NCBI GenBank assembly: GCA_016206875.1
Contig: JACQQR010000245.1
Coordinates: 1 to 13,370, forward strand
Direction of reading: 5' to 3'
Source of the DNA: Candidatus Omnitrophota bacterium
GTDB taxonomy: Bacteria; Omnitrophota; Omnitrophia; Omnitrophales; JACROU01
DNA length: 13,370 bases
This document shows positions 6,215 through 12,889 of the stretch, in pieces; position 1 is the stretch's first letter; each line of letters opens with the position of its first letter. A program made the translations under genes and the position numbers. The notes below the pieces were generated by a model. The model was not told the DNA's origin. It saw only the letters and a list, made by a program, of their open reading frames with translations, and did no database searches.

Positions 6215-6631
6215 ATGGCTGATGTCATTGGTGAAGGCGCAGGGGGATTGGTGCTCGCATCAAAAGGAAAAAGGGTTTTATCCGATATTATTGATTTGCT
6301 ACTCATTCCGATTCTGATTGGATTTGGAGCCGCGCTCGTTTTATTCGAAGCAAACGAACTCACGCGTAATGCAGTGCTGGCTGTGATTAATGCCCTATGG
6401 ATGCTCTTTCGTGACTTTGTTTTTTCTCCGGGAAGAAAAATTACAGGATTGAAATTGGTCAACCTCGCCACAGGCGGCAAGGTTACTTTGGGTCAAGCTG
6501 TAATTAGAAATATTCTTCTCATTATCCCGTTCATTTTGGTGATTGGCTTCATTCTGGAAACCATTATGATTCTGGCTAAAGGGGAAAGATTGGAAGATTC
6601 CTGGGCAAAGACGCGGGTTGTAAGCGCGTAA
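6215..6631 (+). CDS. RDD-family integral membrane protein
   Basis: A 138-residue protein fitting the RDD family, small polytopic membrane proteins of mostly unknown role (some have been proposed to act in ion transport or stress tolerance). After a short polar start, KRVLSDIIDLLLIPILIGFGAALVLF (about 19-45) is the first membrane segment, with the family's basic/acidic pattern reduced to K-R-x-L-S-D. A second hydrophobic part precedes LFRDFVFSPGRKITGLKLVNLATGGKVTLGQAVIRNILL, which matches the conserved G-R-x-x-G-L-x-L-V region followed by a last membrane segment (about 105-125). The start is well set: AAAGGAG at 6202-6208, six bases before the ATG. The stop TAA opens the downstream terminator hairpin. 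The typical N-terminal R-x-x-A-x-x-I-D is only partly kept. No metabolic link to its neighbours is visible. Confidence 0.8.
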   Translation: MADVIGEGAGGLVLASKGKRVLSDIIDLLLIPILIGFGAALVLFEANELTRNAVLAVINALWMLFRDFVFSPGRKITGLKLVNLATGGKVTLGQAVIRNILLIIPFILVIGFILETIMILAKGERLEDSWAKTRVVSA

Positions 6632-6670
6632 AAAAGTGACTGTCACTTTAGTGACTGTCACTTTTTTTTT
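6630..6670 (+). terminator. Intrinsic terminator made of two GTGACTGTCAC palindromes
   Basis: Six A's plus GTGACTGTCAC (6630-6646) pair with GTGACTGTCAC plus six T's (6651-6667) at 16 of 17 positions (a central T-T mismatch) around the loop TTTA. The T-run continues to 6670, and after one C six more T's follow. It begins within the stop codon of the RDD gene. This is a textbook terminator shape, although built from the same palindrome that recurs downstream. Confidence 0.7.
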
Positions 6671-6677
6671 CTTTTTT

Positions 6678-6792
6678 CTAAAGTGCCAAAGTGACAGTCA
6701 CTAAAGTGCCAAAGTGACAGTCACTAAAGTGCCAAAGTGACAGTCACTAAGGTGACAGTCACTAAGGTGGCAGCCACCAAAGTGACTGTCAC
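6678..6792. repeat. Array of GTGAC-A-GTCAC palindromes
   Basis: Six further copies of the 11-bp palindrome occur at 6691-6701, 6714-6724, 6737-6747, 6752-6762, 6767-6777 and 6782-6792. The first three sit in a perfect tandem repeat of a 23-bp unit (6678-6700, 6701-6723, 6724-6746). The rest follow at exactly 15-bp steps, the same step as the two copies in the terminator upstream. The copy at 6767 reads GTGGCAGCCAC, with both half-sites changed so that symmetry is kept. The central base is A in copies three to seven and T in the terminator pair and in the last copy. The array fills the space up to the next gene. Spacing is too short for CRISPR. Confidence 0.85.
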
Positions 6793-6839
6793 CTTCTTCT
6801 TCCTTTTTTATGCTATCCTTCCGTGTAGGGTGAACTCCG

Positions 6840-7238
6840 GTGAACATTCGACGGCATTCCAGACCTTCCCCCAAGACACAACAGGCCGCTTTTCTGGCTA
6901 TCAGCAAAATCCGCGAGGAGCTTAAGCGGGAAGATAGAACTCTCCACGAAGGCTTGGATTACATCAAAAAACACCTGGATAAATTATGGGAGCATGTGAC
7001 GCAAACCAATGACAGGCTGATGGATCTGGAGATTCAGTCCAATTTGATGACACGCCTGGTGACTACGATTTGCCTGGAGAAGCTCAAAATCCACACGGAT
7101 GCACTTACGCAAATGGTGAAGAAAATTGAAAAAGAGGCTATAGAAGATTCTCAAATCATGCGCTTAGAAGAATTGTTCAGCCTGAAGCATGAGCCGGATC
7201 CTAAAAAAGGAGAGAAGGAAAAGAGGGAAAAGAGCTGA
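6840..7238 (+). CDS. Hypothetical helical (coiled-coil-like) protein
   Basis: A 132-residue protein that I do not recognise. The only plausible start is GTG at 6840, since an in-frame TGA lies at 6831 and the next ATG is far inside. A weak AGGG (6827-6830) precedes it by nine bases, and an extended -10-like TGCTATCCT lies at 6811-6819. The N-terminus is basic (RRHSRPSPK). Residues about 15-115 are strongly helical with heptad-like spacing of hydrophobics (IREELKREDRTLHEGLDYIK, then LDKLWEHVTQTNDRLMDLEI). The tail is charged and Lys/Glu-rich. There is no signal peptide or membrane segment and only one Cys. It lies between the palindrome array and the thiS promoter region and looks monocistronic. 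Length and amino-acid pattern look like a real protein; function unknown. Confidence 0.6.
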   Translation: MNIRRHSRPSPKTQQAAFLAISKIREELKREDRTLHEGLDYIKKHLDKLWEHVTQTNDRLMDLEIQSNLMTRLVTTICLEKLKIHTDALTQMVKKIEKEAIEDSQIMRLEELFSLKHEPDPKKGEKEKREKS

Positions 7239-7263
7239 AACGTCCTATAATCAATAATCCTGC

Positions 7264-7291
7264 TTTACAAAGCCGGAACTTCTGTTACAAT
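7264..7291 (+). promoter_or_regulatory. Candidate sigma-70-type promoter for thiS-topA
   Basis: TTTACA at 7264-7269 (consensus TTGACA, one mismatch counted at position 3), a 16-base spacer, and TACAAT at 7286-7291 (consensus TATAAT, one mismatch). Transcription would start near 7298, just before the hairpin at 7301. It is the best promoter match I noticed in the window. Confidence 0.5.
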
Positions 7292-7300
7292 CCCCTCGTT

Positions 7301-7340
7301 CCCCGATAGCCAGTATAGAAGGTTATCGGGGATTTGTTTT
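7301..7340 (+). promoter_or_regulatory. Leader hairpin with T-rich tail upstream of thiS
   Basis: CCCCGATAGCC (7301-7311) pairs with GGTTATCGGGG (7321-7331) along 11 positions, one of them a wobble, around a nine-base loop. ATTTGTTTT follows at 7332-7340. The shape is that of an intrinsic terminator or attenuator. It sits right after the predicted transcription start, so it may end transcription from the upstream gene, set the level of thiS, or both. No known riboswitch core is visible. Confidence 0.5.
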
Positions 7341-7353
7341 ATAGGACGCTCAT

Positions 7354-7554
7354 ATGCAGATTCATATCAACGGTGAACTACAACTTATAGAGGGCCAAAA
7401 AACACTGCATGAGCTTCTGTCGGAACTGCACATCAAAAAAGAGGCTGTAGTTTGCGAGCTGAACCGGACAGTAGTCGATAAAAACTTGTATCACCAGGTC
7501 CGGCTCCGGGATCAGGACAGTTTGGAAATCGTACATTTTGTAGGCGGGGGATAA
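7354..7554 (+). CDS. thiS: ThiS-type sulfur carrier protein
   Basis: A 66-residue ubiquitin-fold protein ending HFVGGG. The C-terminal Gly-Gly is adenylylated and thiocarboxylated so that it can give sulfur to the thiazole of thiamine in the family. MQIHINGE is the typical first strand, TLHELLSEL the helix, and VVCELNRTVVDKNLY and DSLEIVHFVGGG the last strands. The ATG is preceded by AGGA (7343-7346) with seven bases between. Oddity: no thiG, thiF, thiH or other thiamine gene adjoins it. It stands alone before topA, behind its own candidate promoter. It could instead serve another sulfur-transfer pathway, but the sequence fits ThiS better than MoaD, which usually is longer. Confidence 0.9.
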   Translation: MQIHINGELQLIEGQKTLHELLSELHIKKEAVVCELNRTVVDKNLYHQVRLRDQDSLEIVHFVGGG

Positions 7555-7561
7555 TAAAAAA

Positions 7562-7589
7562 GGCACCAGTGCACCAGTGCACTGGTGCC
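7562..7589 (+). repeat. 12-bp inverted repeat between thiS and topA
   Basis: GGCACCAGTGCA (7562-7573) and TGCACTGGTGCC (7578-7589) are exact reverse complements with a four-base loop. It can also be read as two tandem 8-bp units GCACCAGT (7563-7570, 7571-7578) followed by one inverted unit; 7571-7588 is then a perfect 18-bp palindrome. It starts soon after the thiS TAA and ends 10 bases before the topA ribosome binding site. A T-run is lacking (CCGATTTT follows), so termination would be partial at most. Confidence 0.8.
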
Positions 7590-7599
7590 CCGATTTTAA

Positions 7600-7605
7600 A
7601 GGAGG
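7600..7605 (+). promoter_or_regulatory. Ribosome binding site fixing the TTG start of topA
   Basis: AGGAGG is a perfect Shine-Dalgarno match eight bases before TTG at 7614. It decides against the longer reading from GTG at 7569, which lies inside the hairpin and would put this site within the coding region. Confidence 0.85.
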
Positions 7606-7613
7606 AATTCATT

Positions 7614-9671
7614 TTGGCTAAGAAACTTGTGATCGTAGAAAGTCCTGCCAAGGCAAAGACTATCAACAAATATCTCGGAAAAGACTATGAAGTGGAGGCC
7701 TCGATGGGGCATGTGCGCGACCTTCCAAAAAGCAAAATGGGCGTGGATGTGGCCCATAATTACGAGCCCCATTACATCATTATTCAAAAAGCGCGCAAAA
7801 CCGTGAAAAATCTTTTAGAGCGCGCAAAAGGGAAAGACAGCATTTTCCTGGCCCCCGACCCGGACCGGGAAGGAGAAGCGATTTCCTGGCACCTGGCGCA
7901 CATTTTTGAAGAATTGGGCACGCCCATCAAGCGCGTGGTGTTTAACGAAATCACGCGGGATGCGGTGAAAGAGGCCTTCAATCATCCCCGCGAAATCGAT
8001 ATCAATTTAGTGAACGCACAACAGGCCCGCCGTATTTTGGACCGCATTGTTGGCTACGAAATTTCTCCTTTATTGTGGCGCAATGTCAGCAAGGGGCTCA
8101 GCGCCGGACGCGTTCAGTCGGTGGCCCTGCGATTGGTTGTAGAACGGGAGCAGGAAATCCGGAATTTCAAACCCGTGGAATATTGGACGCTCAAGGCGCG
8201 CCTGTCTTCCATGCGCGAAGAAGAGAAAGAAATTATTTTCACCGCAAAGCTGGATAAAGTCGGCGAGGAAAAAATTGAGCTGGCCAATGAGGCCGTGACT
8301 ACGCAAATCAAAGCCAATGTGGAAAAAGAAACATTTCGCGTGGCGAGCGTCGAAGAAAAACCGCGCCGGCGAAAGCCCTCTGCGCCGCTTACCACCAGCA
8401 AACTGCAGCAAGAGGCGTTTAACAGGCTTCGTTTTCCGGCTGCAAAAACGATGCGTATCGCGCAAAGATTGTATGAAGGCGTGGAAATCGGGGAAGAAGG
8501 GAGTACCGGTTTAATCACCTACATGCGCACCGACTCGGTCAATATTTCGGCCCAGGCCCAGAAAGAAGCCCGCCAATTTATCCTCGAGAAATACGGCGAA
8601 AAATTTTATCCGGAAACCCCGAATATTTATAAATCCAAAAAAAGCGCGCAAGAGGCGCACGAAGCCATTCGTCCGACTTCAATCTACCGCACTCCGGAAT
8701 CCATCGCGTCTTATGTAGAATCCGATGAACTCAAATTATATGAGCTGATTTGGAAGCGCATGGTTTCTTCGCAGATGTCCGAAGGATTGGATCTGGTGAC
8801 TTCCGTAGCTATCGCCGCCGGAAAATATTTTTTCAAAGCCACAGGGACACAAAATGTATTTCCCGGATTTTTAATTATCTATCAAGAGCCGGCTAAAGAA
8901 GACGTGGAAGAAGAAGGAGAAGAGAAAACCGATGGGAAGCCGGAAGATGAAAAAAACCAGCGGCTTCCGAAACTGATTGCCGAGGAAGTTCTCAATGTTC
9001 ACGAATTGGCCGGCACGCAGCATTTCACCAAACCCCCGGCGCGTTACAATGACGCCAGCTTGGTCAAAATGCTCGAAGAAAAAGGCATCGGACGCCCCAG
9101 CACGTATGCCCCCACAATTTATACCCTGTTAACGCGCGGTTATGCAGAGCGGAGAGGCGGGGCGCTCACTCCGACCGAACTGGGCGATATAGTGATTGGG
9201 CTTCTGGTGAAACATTTTCCCAGCATTCTCGATGTGGACTTTACGGCCCAGATGGAGGAAGAACTAGACAAAATCGAAGAAGGGGGCGTGGATTGGGTGC
9301 GCGTGCTCAAAAATTTCCATGGCCCTTTTGAAAAGCTGGTGGCCCAGGCGCGCATCGACATGAAAAGTGTGAAACGCGCGCCGGAGATGACGGAGCAATT
9401 GTGCGAAAAATGCGCCAAGCCGATGATGATTCGCTGGGGCCGTTTTGGAAAATTTCTCGCTTGCTCGGGATTTCCGGAATGCAAATCGACGGCGTCGCTT
9501 CCCACGGATGTGAAATGCCCCGAAAAAGATTGCGGCGGCTGGCTGGTCAAACGCCGCTCGGGGAAAGGCAAAAGCTTTTACGGCTGCCAGAATTATCCGA
9601 AATGCACCTACACCACCAACCGCTTGCCGAAAAAAGAAGAGGGTGATTCCGGTGAAGGAGCGGAATTATAA
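7614..9671 (+). CDS. topA: DNA topoisomerase I (type IA)
   Basis: Relaxes negative supercoils by cutting one strand through a 5'-phosphotyrosine. From the TTG start it has 685 residues. The N-terminus AKKLVIVESPAKAKTI is the canonical Toprim start, and APDPDREGEAISWHL (metal-binding D82, D84, E86) completes that domain. The catalytic tyrosine is Y303 in GLITYMRTDS. GRPSTYAPTIYTLLTRGY, near 500, is the conserved hinge-domain motif. An acidic stretch (EDVEEEGEEKTDGKPEDEK, about 428-446) is inserted in the core. The C-terminus has two four-Cys zinc-ribbon modules from about C597: CEKC...CSGFPEC, then CPEKDC...CQNYPKC. A longer ORF from GTG at 7569 exists but begins in a hairpin. It is followed after three bases by xerC. 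Confidence 0.98.
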   Translation: MAKKLVIVESPAKAKTINKYLGKDYEVEASMGHVRDLPKSKMGVDVAHNYEPHYIIIQKARKTVKNLLERAKGKDSIFLAPDPDREGEAISWHLAHIFEELGTPIKRVVFNEITRDAVKEAFNHPREIDINLVNAQQARRILDRIVGYEISPLLWRNVSKGLSAGRVQSVALRLVVEREQEIRNFKPVEYWTLKARLSSMREEEKEIIFTAKLDKVGEEKIELANEAVTTQIKANVEKETFRVASVEEKPRRRKPSAPLTTSKLQQEAFNRLRFPAAKTMRIAQRLYEGVEIGEEGSTGLITYMRTDSVNISAQAQKEARQFILEKYGEKFYPETPNIYKSKKSAQEAHEAIRPTSIYRTPESIASYVESDELKLYELIWKRMVSSQMSEGLDLVTSVAIAAGKYFFKATGTQNVFPGFLIIYQEPAKEDVEEEGEEKTDGKPEDEKNQRLPKLIAEEVLNVHELAGTQHFTKPPARYNDASLVKMLEEKGIGRPSTYAPTIYTLLTRGYAERRGGALTPTELGDIVIGLLVKHFPSILDVDFTAQMEEELDKIEEGGVDWVRVLKNFHGPFEKLVAQARIDMKSVKRAPEMTEQLCEKCAKPMMIRWGRFGKFLACSGFPECKSTASLPTDVKCPEKDCGGWLVKRRSGKGKSFYGCQNYPKCTYTTNRLPKKEEGDSGEGAEL

Positions 9672-9674
9672 GGT

Positions 9675-10547
9675 ATGGAAATGCAAGTCGCCCGTTTTCT
9701 GGTCTATCTGGAAGCCGAGAAAGATGCGTCGCGGCACACCATTAAAAATTATTCCATTGATCTGAAATATTTTTTCGAGTTTCTCAAAAATATTCCCCTG
9801 GAAAAAATCGACTATTTGGAAATCCGCCGTTATCTGGCCGAACTCAATCAAAAAGGTTTTTCAAAAAGCTCGGTTTCACGCAAGCTCGCCTGCCTGCGGT
9901 CCTTTTTTAAATTTCTGGTTAGGGAAAATCTCGTGAAAGAAAATCCCGCATCCGGCGTCTCTACGCCCAGAAAAGATAAAAAGCTCCCATTTTTCCTGGA
10001 AGAAAAAGAAGTGGTGAATCTCCTAGAGGCTCCGGCCTCCGGATCCAGGATGGAAAAACGGGATAAGGCGATTTTGGAGCTTCTGTATAGCTCCGGACTT
10101 CGTGTGAGTGAACTCGTGGGCCTGAATCTTGAAGATGTGGACTTTTTTGCCGAGGCCCTACGCGTGCGCGGCAAAGGAAAAAAGGAACGGTTGGTTCCCG
10201 CCGGCTCCAAAGCGCTTGCGGCCACCCGTGAATATTTGAAAGCGCGCGAAGACGGAGGGGGGCAAAACCGCGGGCCCGTGTTTCTGAACAAGGGCCGCAC
10301 GCGGCTCACCGACCGAAGTGTGCGGCGCATTCTCTTGAAATATGCGCGGCGCATCGCGCTCAACAAAAATATTTCGCCGCACGTTTTGCGCCATACTTTT
10401 GCCACCCACTTACTGGACAGAGGCGCGGACCTGCGCAGCGTGCAGGAACTTCTGGGCCACGAAAATCTTTCGACCACGCAAATTTATACGCATGTCACCA
10501 CCAAGCGCCTGAAAGAGGCCTATCATGAAGCCCACCCGCGCGCCTAG
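9675..10547 (+). CDS. xerC: Tyrosine recombinase of the XerC/XerD type
   Basis: Site-specific recombinase that resolves chromosome dimers at dif in the family. 290 residues, full length. The N-terminal SAM-like core-binding domain (about 1-90) starts QVARFLVYLEAEKDASRHTIKNYSIDLKYF. The catalytic residues are all present: R143 (SSGLRVSEL), K167 (RGKGKKERLVP), H236 and R239 (HVLRHTFATHLL), H262 (LLGHENLSTTQ) and Y271 (IYTHV). Three bases separate it from topA, so it is translated from the same message. The ATG at 9675 has AAGG only one base away; the ATG at 9681 has the same AAGG at seven bases and may be the true start (288 residues). XerC rather than XerD is chosen from the topA neighbour, which is common for codV/xerC genes, and not from sequence alone. 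Confidence 0.92.
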   Translation: MEMQVARFLVYLEAEKDASRHTIKNYSIDLKYFFEFLKNIPLEKIDYLEIRRYLAELNQKGFSKSSVSRKLACLRSFFKFLVRENLVKENPASGVSTPRKDKKLPFFLEEKEVVNLLEAPASGSRMEKRDKAILELLYSSGLRVSELVGLNLEDVDFFAEALRVRGKGKKERLVPAGSKALAATREYLKAREDGGGQNRGPVFLNKGRTRLTDRSVRRILLKYARRIALNKNISPHVLRHTFATHLLDRGADLRSVQELLGHENLSTTQIYTHVTTKRLKEAYHEAHPRA

Positions 10548-11865
10548 AATCGGCTTTAGGAAAATGTTTTTGGGCCGCACGCTGATTTTTGATATGGCCA
10601 TGGTTTTATTCGGTTTGTTCTCTCTGAGGCGTTTTTTTGAAAAATCAAAGCAGGCCCCGGATAAAAAAAAGCTGTTTCGTGAGCGTTTTGGGCGCGTTGA
10701 CTGCGCAGCATTTCAACGATCGGGCAAAAAAGTAATTTGGGTGCATGCCGTCAGCGTGGGTGAGGTGGCGGCTGTCAGACGCTTGGTCGAACTGTTGGCC
10801 GCCGGGGGAGATGTTCTTCTCGTGCTTTCCACCGTAACGCCCACCGGCCAGTTTGCGGCGCGCGCTTTAGAAGAAAAAGGATGCCGGCTGATTTATTTTC
10901 CGTTTGATATCAGCGCCATTTCGGGCCATGTGCTGGACAGCATACAGCCGGATTTGATTTTGCTTGCAGAGACGGAGATTTGGCCAAACTTTATTTTACG
11001 CGCTCGCGAACGCCGGATTCCGATAGGCATTATCAACGGTAGAATTTCAGAAAAATCGCTCCGAGGCTATCGACGGATTGCGTGGCTGATGCGGCCTGTG
11101 TTTGAGGCGATTGATTTTGTGCTTGTGCAAACCGAGCAAGATAAAAACCGCTACTCGTCTTTGAAATTCCCGGCGTCTAAAATCCATGTGCTGGGCAACA
11201 TGAAGTTTGATCAAATCCCTGAGCAGGATTCCGGCCGGGATGCGGCCGCCTTACGTCGCGAGTGGGGCTTCGCCGAAGAAGATTTAATTATCGTGGGCGG
11301 AAGCACGCATCCGGGTGAAGAAATCATTCTTCTCGAAGTATTTAAGGCACTCATAGAATTTCCCCGGCTCCGTTTAATTTTGGCTCCGCGTCATCCCGAA
11401 CGTGCCCGTGAGGTAGGAGCACAGGCGAATCACATGGGATTGAAAGCGGATTTTTATTCGGGAATTTCAAAGGGAGAGGGGAAAATACTCATTCTCGATA
11501 CCGTGGGCCAGCTCAGGCGTTTTTATTCCATCGCGTCGCTGGCCGTTATGGGCGGAAGTTTTATTCCGCATGGCGGGCAAAATCCTATTGAGCCGGCCTG
11601 CGCTTCTTGCGCGGTGTTGAGCGGCCCGCATGTGCACAATTTCGAAGCGGTGTATCGGGCATTCATCACCGCCGGGGCCGCGGAAATCGTGCCGGCGCCC
11701 GAGGCTCTTCTTACGAGAGTGCGTGCATATTTACATCATCCTGAGCTTCGGCAAGAGCGCGGCGAAAAGGCCCGGAAACTTGTAGAAAGTGAGCGCGGCG
11801 CTACAGCCAGACATCTGGAATGGATAGAGAAATTTTTTTCCGCCGAGGCCCCAGTTCATGCGTAA
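10525..11865 (+). CDS. waaA: 3-deoxy-D-manno-octulosonic acid (Kdo) transferase
   Basis: Adds Kdo from CMP-Kdo to lipid IVA, the start of the LPS inner core, on the cytosolic face of the inner membrane (glycosyltransferase family 30). 446 residues, slightly above the usual 420-430, with a short extra basic N-terminus. A signal-anchor-like segment (about 19-34, LIFDMAMVLFGLF) precedes IWVHAVSVGE, with E80 in the position of the catalytic Glu. Then come TVTPTGQFAA, YFPFDISAISGHVLDSIQP, LLAETEIWPN, NGRISEKSLRGYRR, VLVQTEQDKNRY, GNMKFD, GGSTHPGEE, LAPRHPER and the donor-binding GGSFIPHGGQNPIEPA. The ATG overlaps xerC by 23 bases, with GAGG at 10515-10518 as binding site. Whether it adds one or two Kdo residues cannot be told. 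Confidence 0.96.
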   Translation: MKPTRAPRIGFRKMFLGRTLIFDMAMVLFGLFSLRRFFEKSKQAPDKKKLFRERFGRVDCAAFQRSGKKVIWVHAVSVGEVAAVRRLVELLAAGGDVLLVLSTVTPTGQFAARALEEKGCRLIYFPFDISAISGHVLDSIQPDLILLAETEIWPNFILRARERRIPIGIINGRISEKSLRGYRRIAWLMRPVFEAIDFVLVQTEQDKNRYSSLKFPASKIHVLGNMKFDQIPEQDSGRDAAALRREWGFAEEDLIIVGGSTHPGEEIILLEVFKALIEFPRLRLILAPRHPERAREVGAQANHMGLKADFYSGISKGEGKILILDTVGQLRRFYSIASLAVMGGSFIPHGGQNPIEPACASCAVLSGPHVHNFEAVYRAFITAGAAEIVPAPEALLTRVRAYLHHPELRQERGEKARKLVESERGATARHLEWIEKFFSAEAPVHA

Positions 11866-12889
11866 GCGAATCAAAAAAATTACTGAAGACGGCGCCGAAG
11901 GCTTCTTGGAAGAATTACTGATTCCCGGTTTGGCTTTGGCTTCGAAAGGGTATGCCGCCGCCTGCGGATTAAGAAATTGGGCGCTCGAAAAAGGATGGCT
12001 CACGCGCAAAAAACTTCCTATTCCTGTCGTCAGCGTAGGCAATATTACCTGGGGGGGGACCGGGAAAACCCCTTTTGTCAAAATGCTGGCCCGGAAATTT
12101 GCTGCGGGGAATAAAAAAGTTCTCATTTTGATGCGCGGCTATTCCCACGACGAAACGGCTGAATTGGAGGCTTCTTGCCCGGCCGCCGTGCTTGGAGTGG
12201 GCAAAAACCGGTATCAAACCGCTCTCAAAAAAATGGGGAATGCTTCATTCGACATTGTATTGCTTGATGATGGGTTTCAGCACACGCAATTGGAACGGGA
12301 TGTAGACATTGTTCTCATTAATGCCAAGCAGCCGTTTGGAAATGGCCATTTAATTCCGTGGGGAAATTTGCGGGAGCCTTTGGAATTGCTGGTTCGTGCC
12401 CACTTTATTGTGCTCACACACTCAGCCGACGTGCCTCGGGACAGTCAACAAGCCATTCGAAATACGCTGGGCCGTTATGCGCCTCAAGCGGAGATTGTAG
12501 AGGCAGAGCATGTGCCCGGAAGGTTATTTCGCGCAAAAGAAAAAACGGAACTGGGAGCGGAGTTTTTAAACCGGCGAGATGTGCTCGCCCTCTCCGGCAT
12601 TGGCTATCCGGAATCATTCCGGGAGTTACTGACAGCGCAAGGAGCGCGTATTCAACAATCCATGGAATTTCGAGATCATCATAATTTTGATTTCAAAGAT
12701 TTAGAAGAAGCCCGGCGGCTCAAGGAGAAAGGTTTAGTTCAGGATATCGTAGTGACGGAGAAAGATTATAGGCGCAGTCCCGAGCTTCTCACCGAGATGC
12801 TCAATCCGTTGGTGCTGTGCGTTCAGTTAAAAATTACTTCCGGAGAACCGGTCCTCGATGATCGACTTTATCGCTTGCTGGCTCGTTAA
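11858..12889 (+). CDS. lpxK: Tetraacyldisaccharide 4'-kinase
   Basis: Phosphorylates the 4' position of the lipid A disaccharide, giving lipid IVA, at the inner membrane. 343 residues, normal length. An N-terminal amphipathic or hydrophobic segment (about 20-45) is followed by VVSVGNITWGGTGKTP, whose Walker A ends at K70-T71, then LILMRGYS, the DDGFQH motif, GNGHLIPWGNLREPL, ALSGIGYPESF, DHHNF (273-277) and VTEKDYRR. The usual R-G-Y-G/K stretch with an acidic GDE reads RGYSHDETAELE here, a mild departure. The ATG overlaps waaA by eight bases, with GAGG at 11845-11848 as binding site, so the two are translationally coupled. The product is the acceptor for WaaA. Confidence 0.96.
   Translation: MRKRIKKITEDGAEGFLEELLIPGLALASKGYAAACGLRNWALEKGWLTRKKLPIPVVSVGNITWGGTGKTPFVKMLARKFAAGNKKVLILMRGYSHDETAELEASCPAAVLGVGKNRYQTALKKMGNASFDIVLLDDGFQHTQLERDVDIVLINAKQPFGNGHLIPWGNLREPLELLVRAHFIVLTHSADVPRDSQQAIRNTLGRYAPQAEIVEAEHVPGRLFRAKEKTELGAEFLNRRDVLALSGIGYPESFRELLTAQGARIQQSMEFRDHHNFDFKDLEEARRLKEKGLVQDIVVTEKDYRRSPELLTEMLNPLVLCVQLKITSGEPVLDDRLYRLLAR

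Larger units (their letters stand above)
7241..7348 (+). repeat. Long-range inverted repeat spanning the thiS leader
   Basis: CGTCCTATAA (7241-7250) is exactly complementary to TTATAGGACG (7339-7348). The left copy begins two bases after the stop of the upstream gene. The right copy contains the AGGA (7343-7346) that is the likely thiS ribosome binding site. Transcripts reading through from upstream could mask that site; transcripts from the internal promoter would lack the left copy. Confidence 0.5.

Noticed and set aside
6678..6792. CRISPR array
   Set aside because: Repeats are 11-bp palindromes at 15- or 23-bp steps with near-identical spacers; there are no 25-40 bp unique spacers and no cas genes.
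6737..6925. Short + strand frame reading T-V-T-K-V repeats
   Set aside because: It is the translation of the palindrome array itself and runs out of frame into the next gene.
7239..7353. Thiamine pyrophosphate riboswitch before thiS
   Set aside because: The conserved CTGAGA and ACCTGATCTGG core segments are absent; only generic hairpins are seen.
7569..7613. Upstream GTG start for topA
   Set aside because: It lies inside a perfect inverted repeat, and a perfect AGGAGG precedes the TTG at 7614, which gives the canonical TopA N-terminus.
9848..10477. 209-residue open frame on the minus strand
   Set aside because: It lies entirely within xerC, has Arg/Ser-rich composition typical of an antisense shadow, and has no recognisable motif.
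9675..10547. Integrase of a mobile element
   Set aside because: The length, the complete XerC/D motif set and the location between topA and waaA fit a housekeeping recombinase; no att-like repeat or cargo was seen. I also found no convincing dif site.
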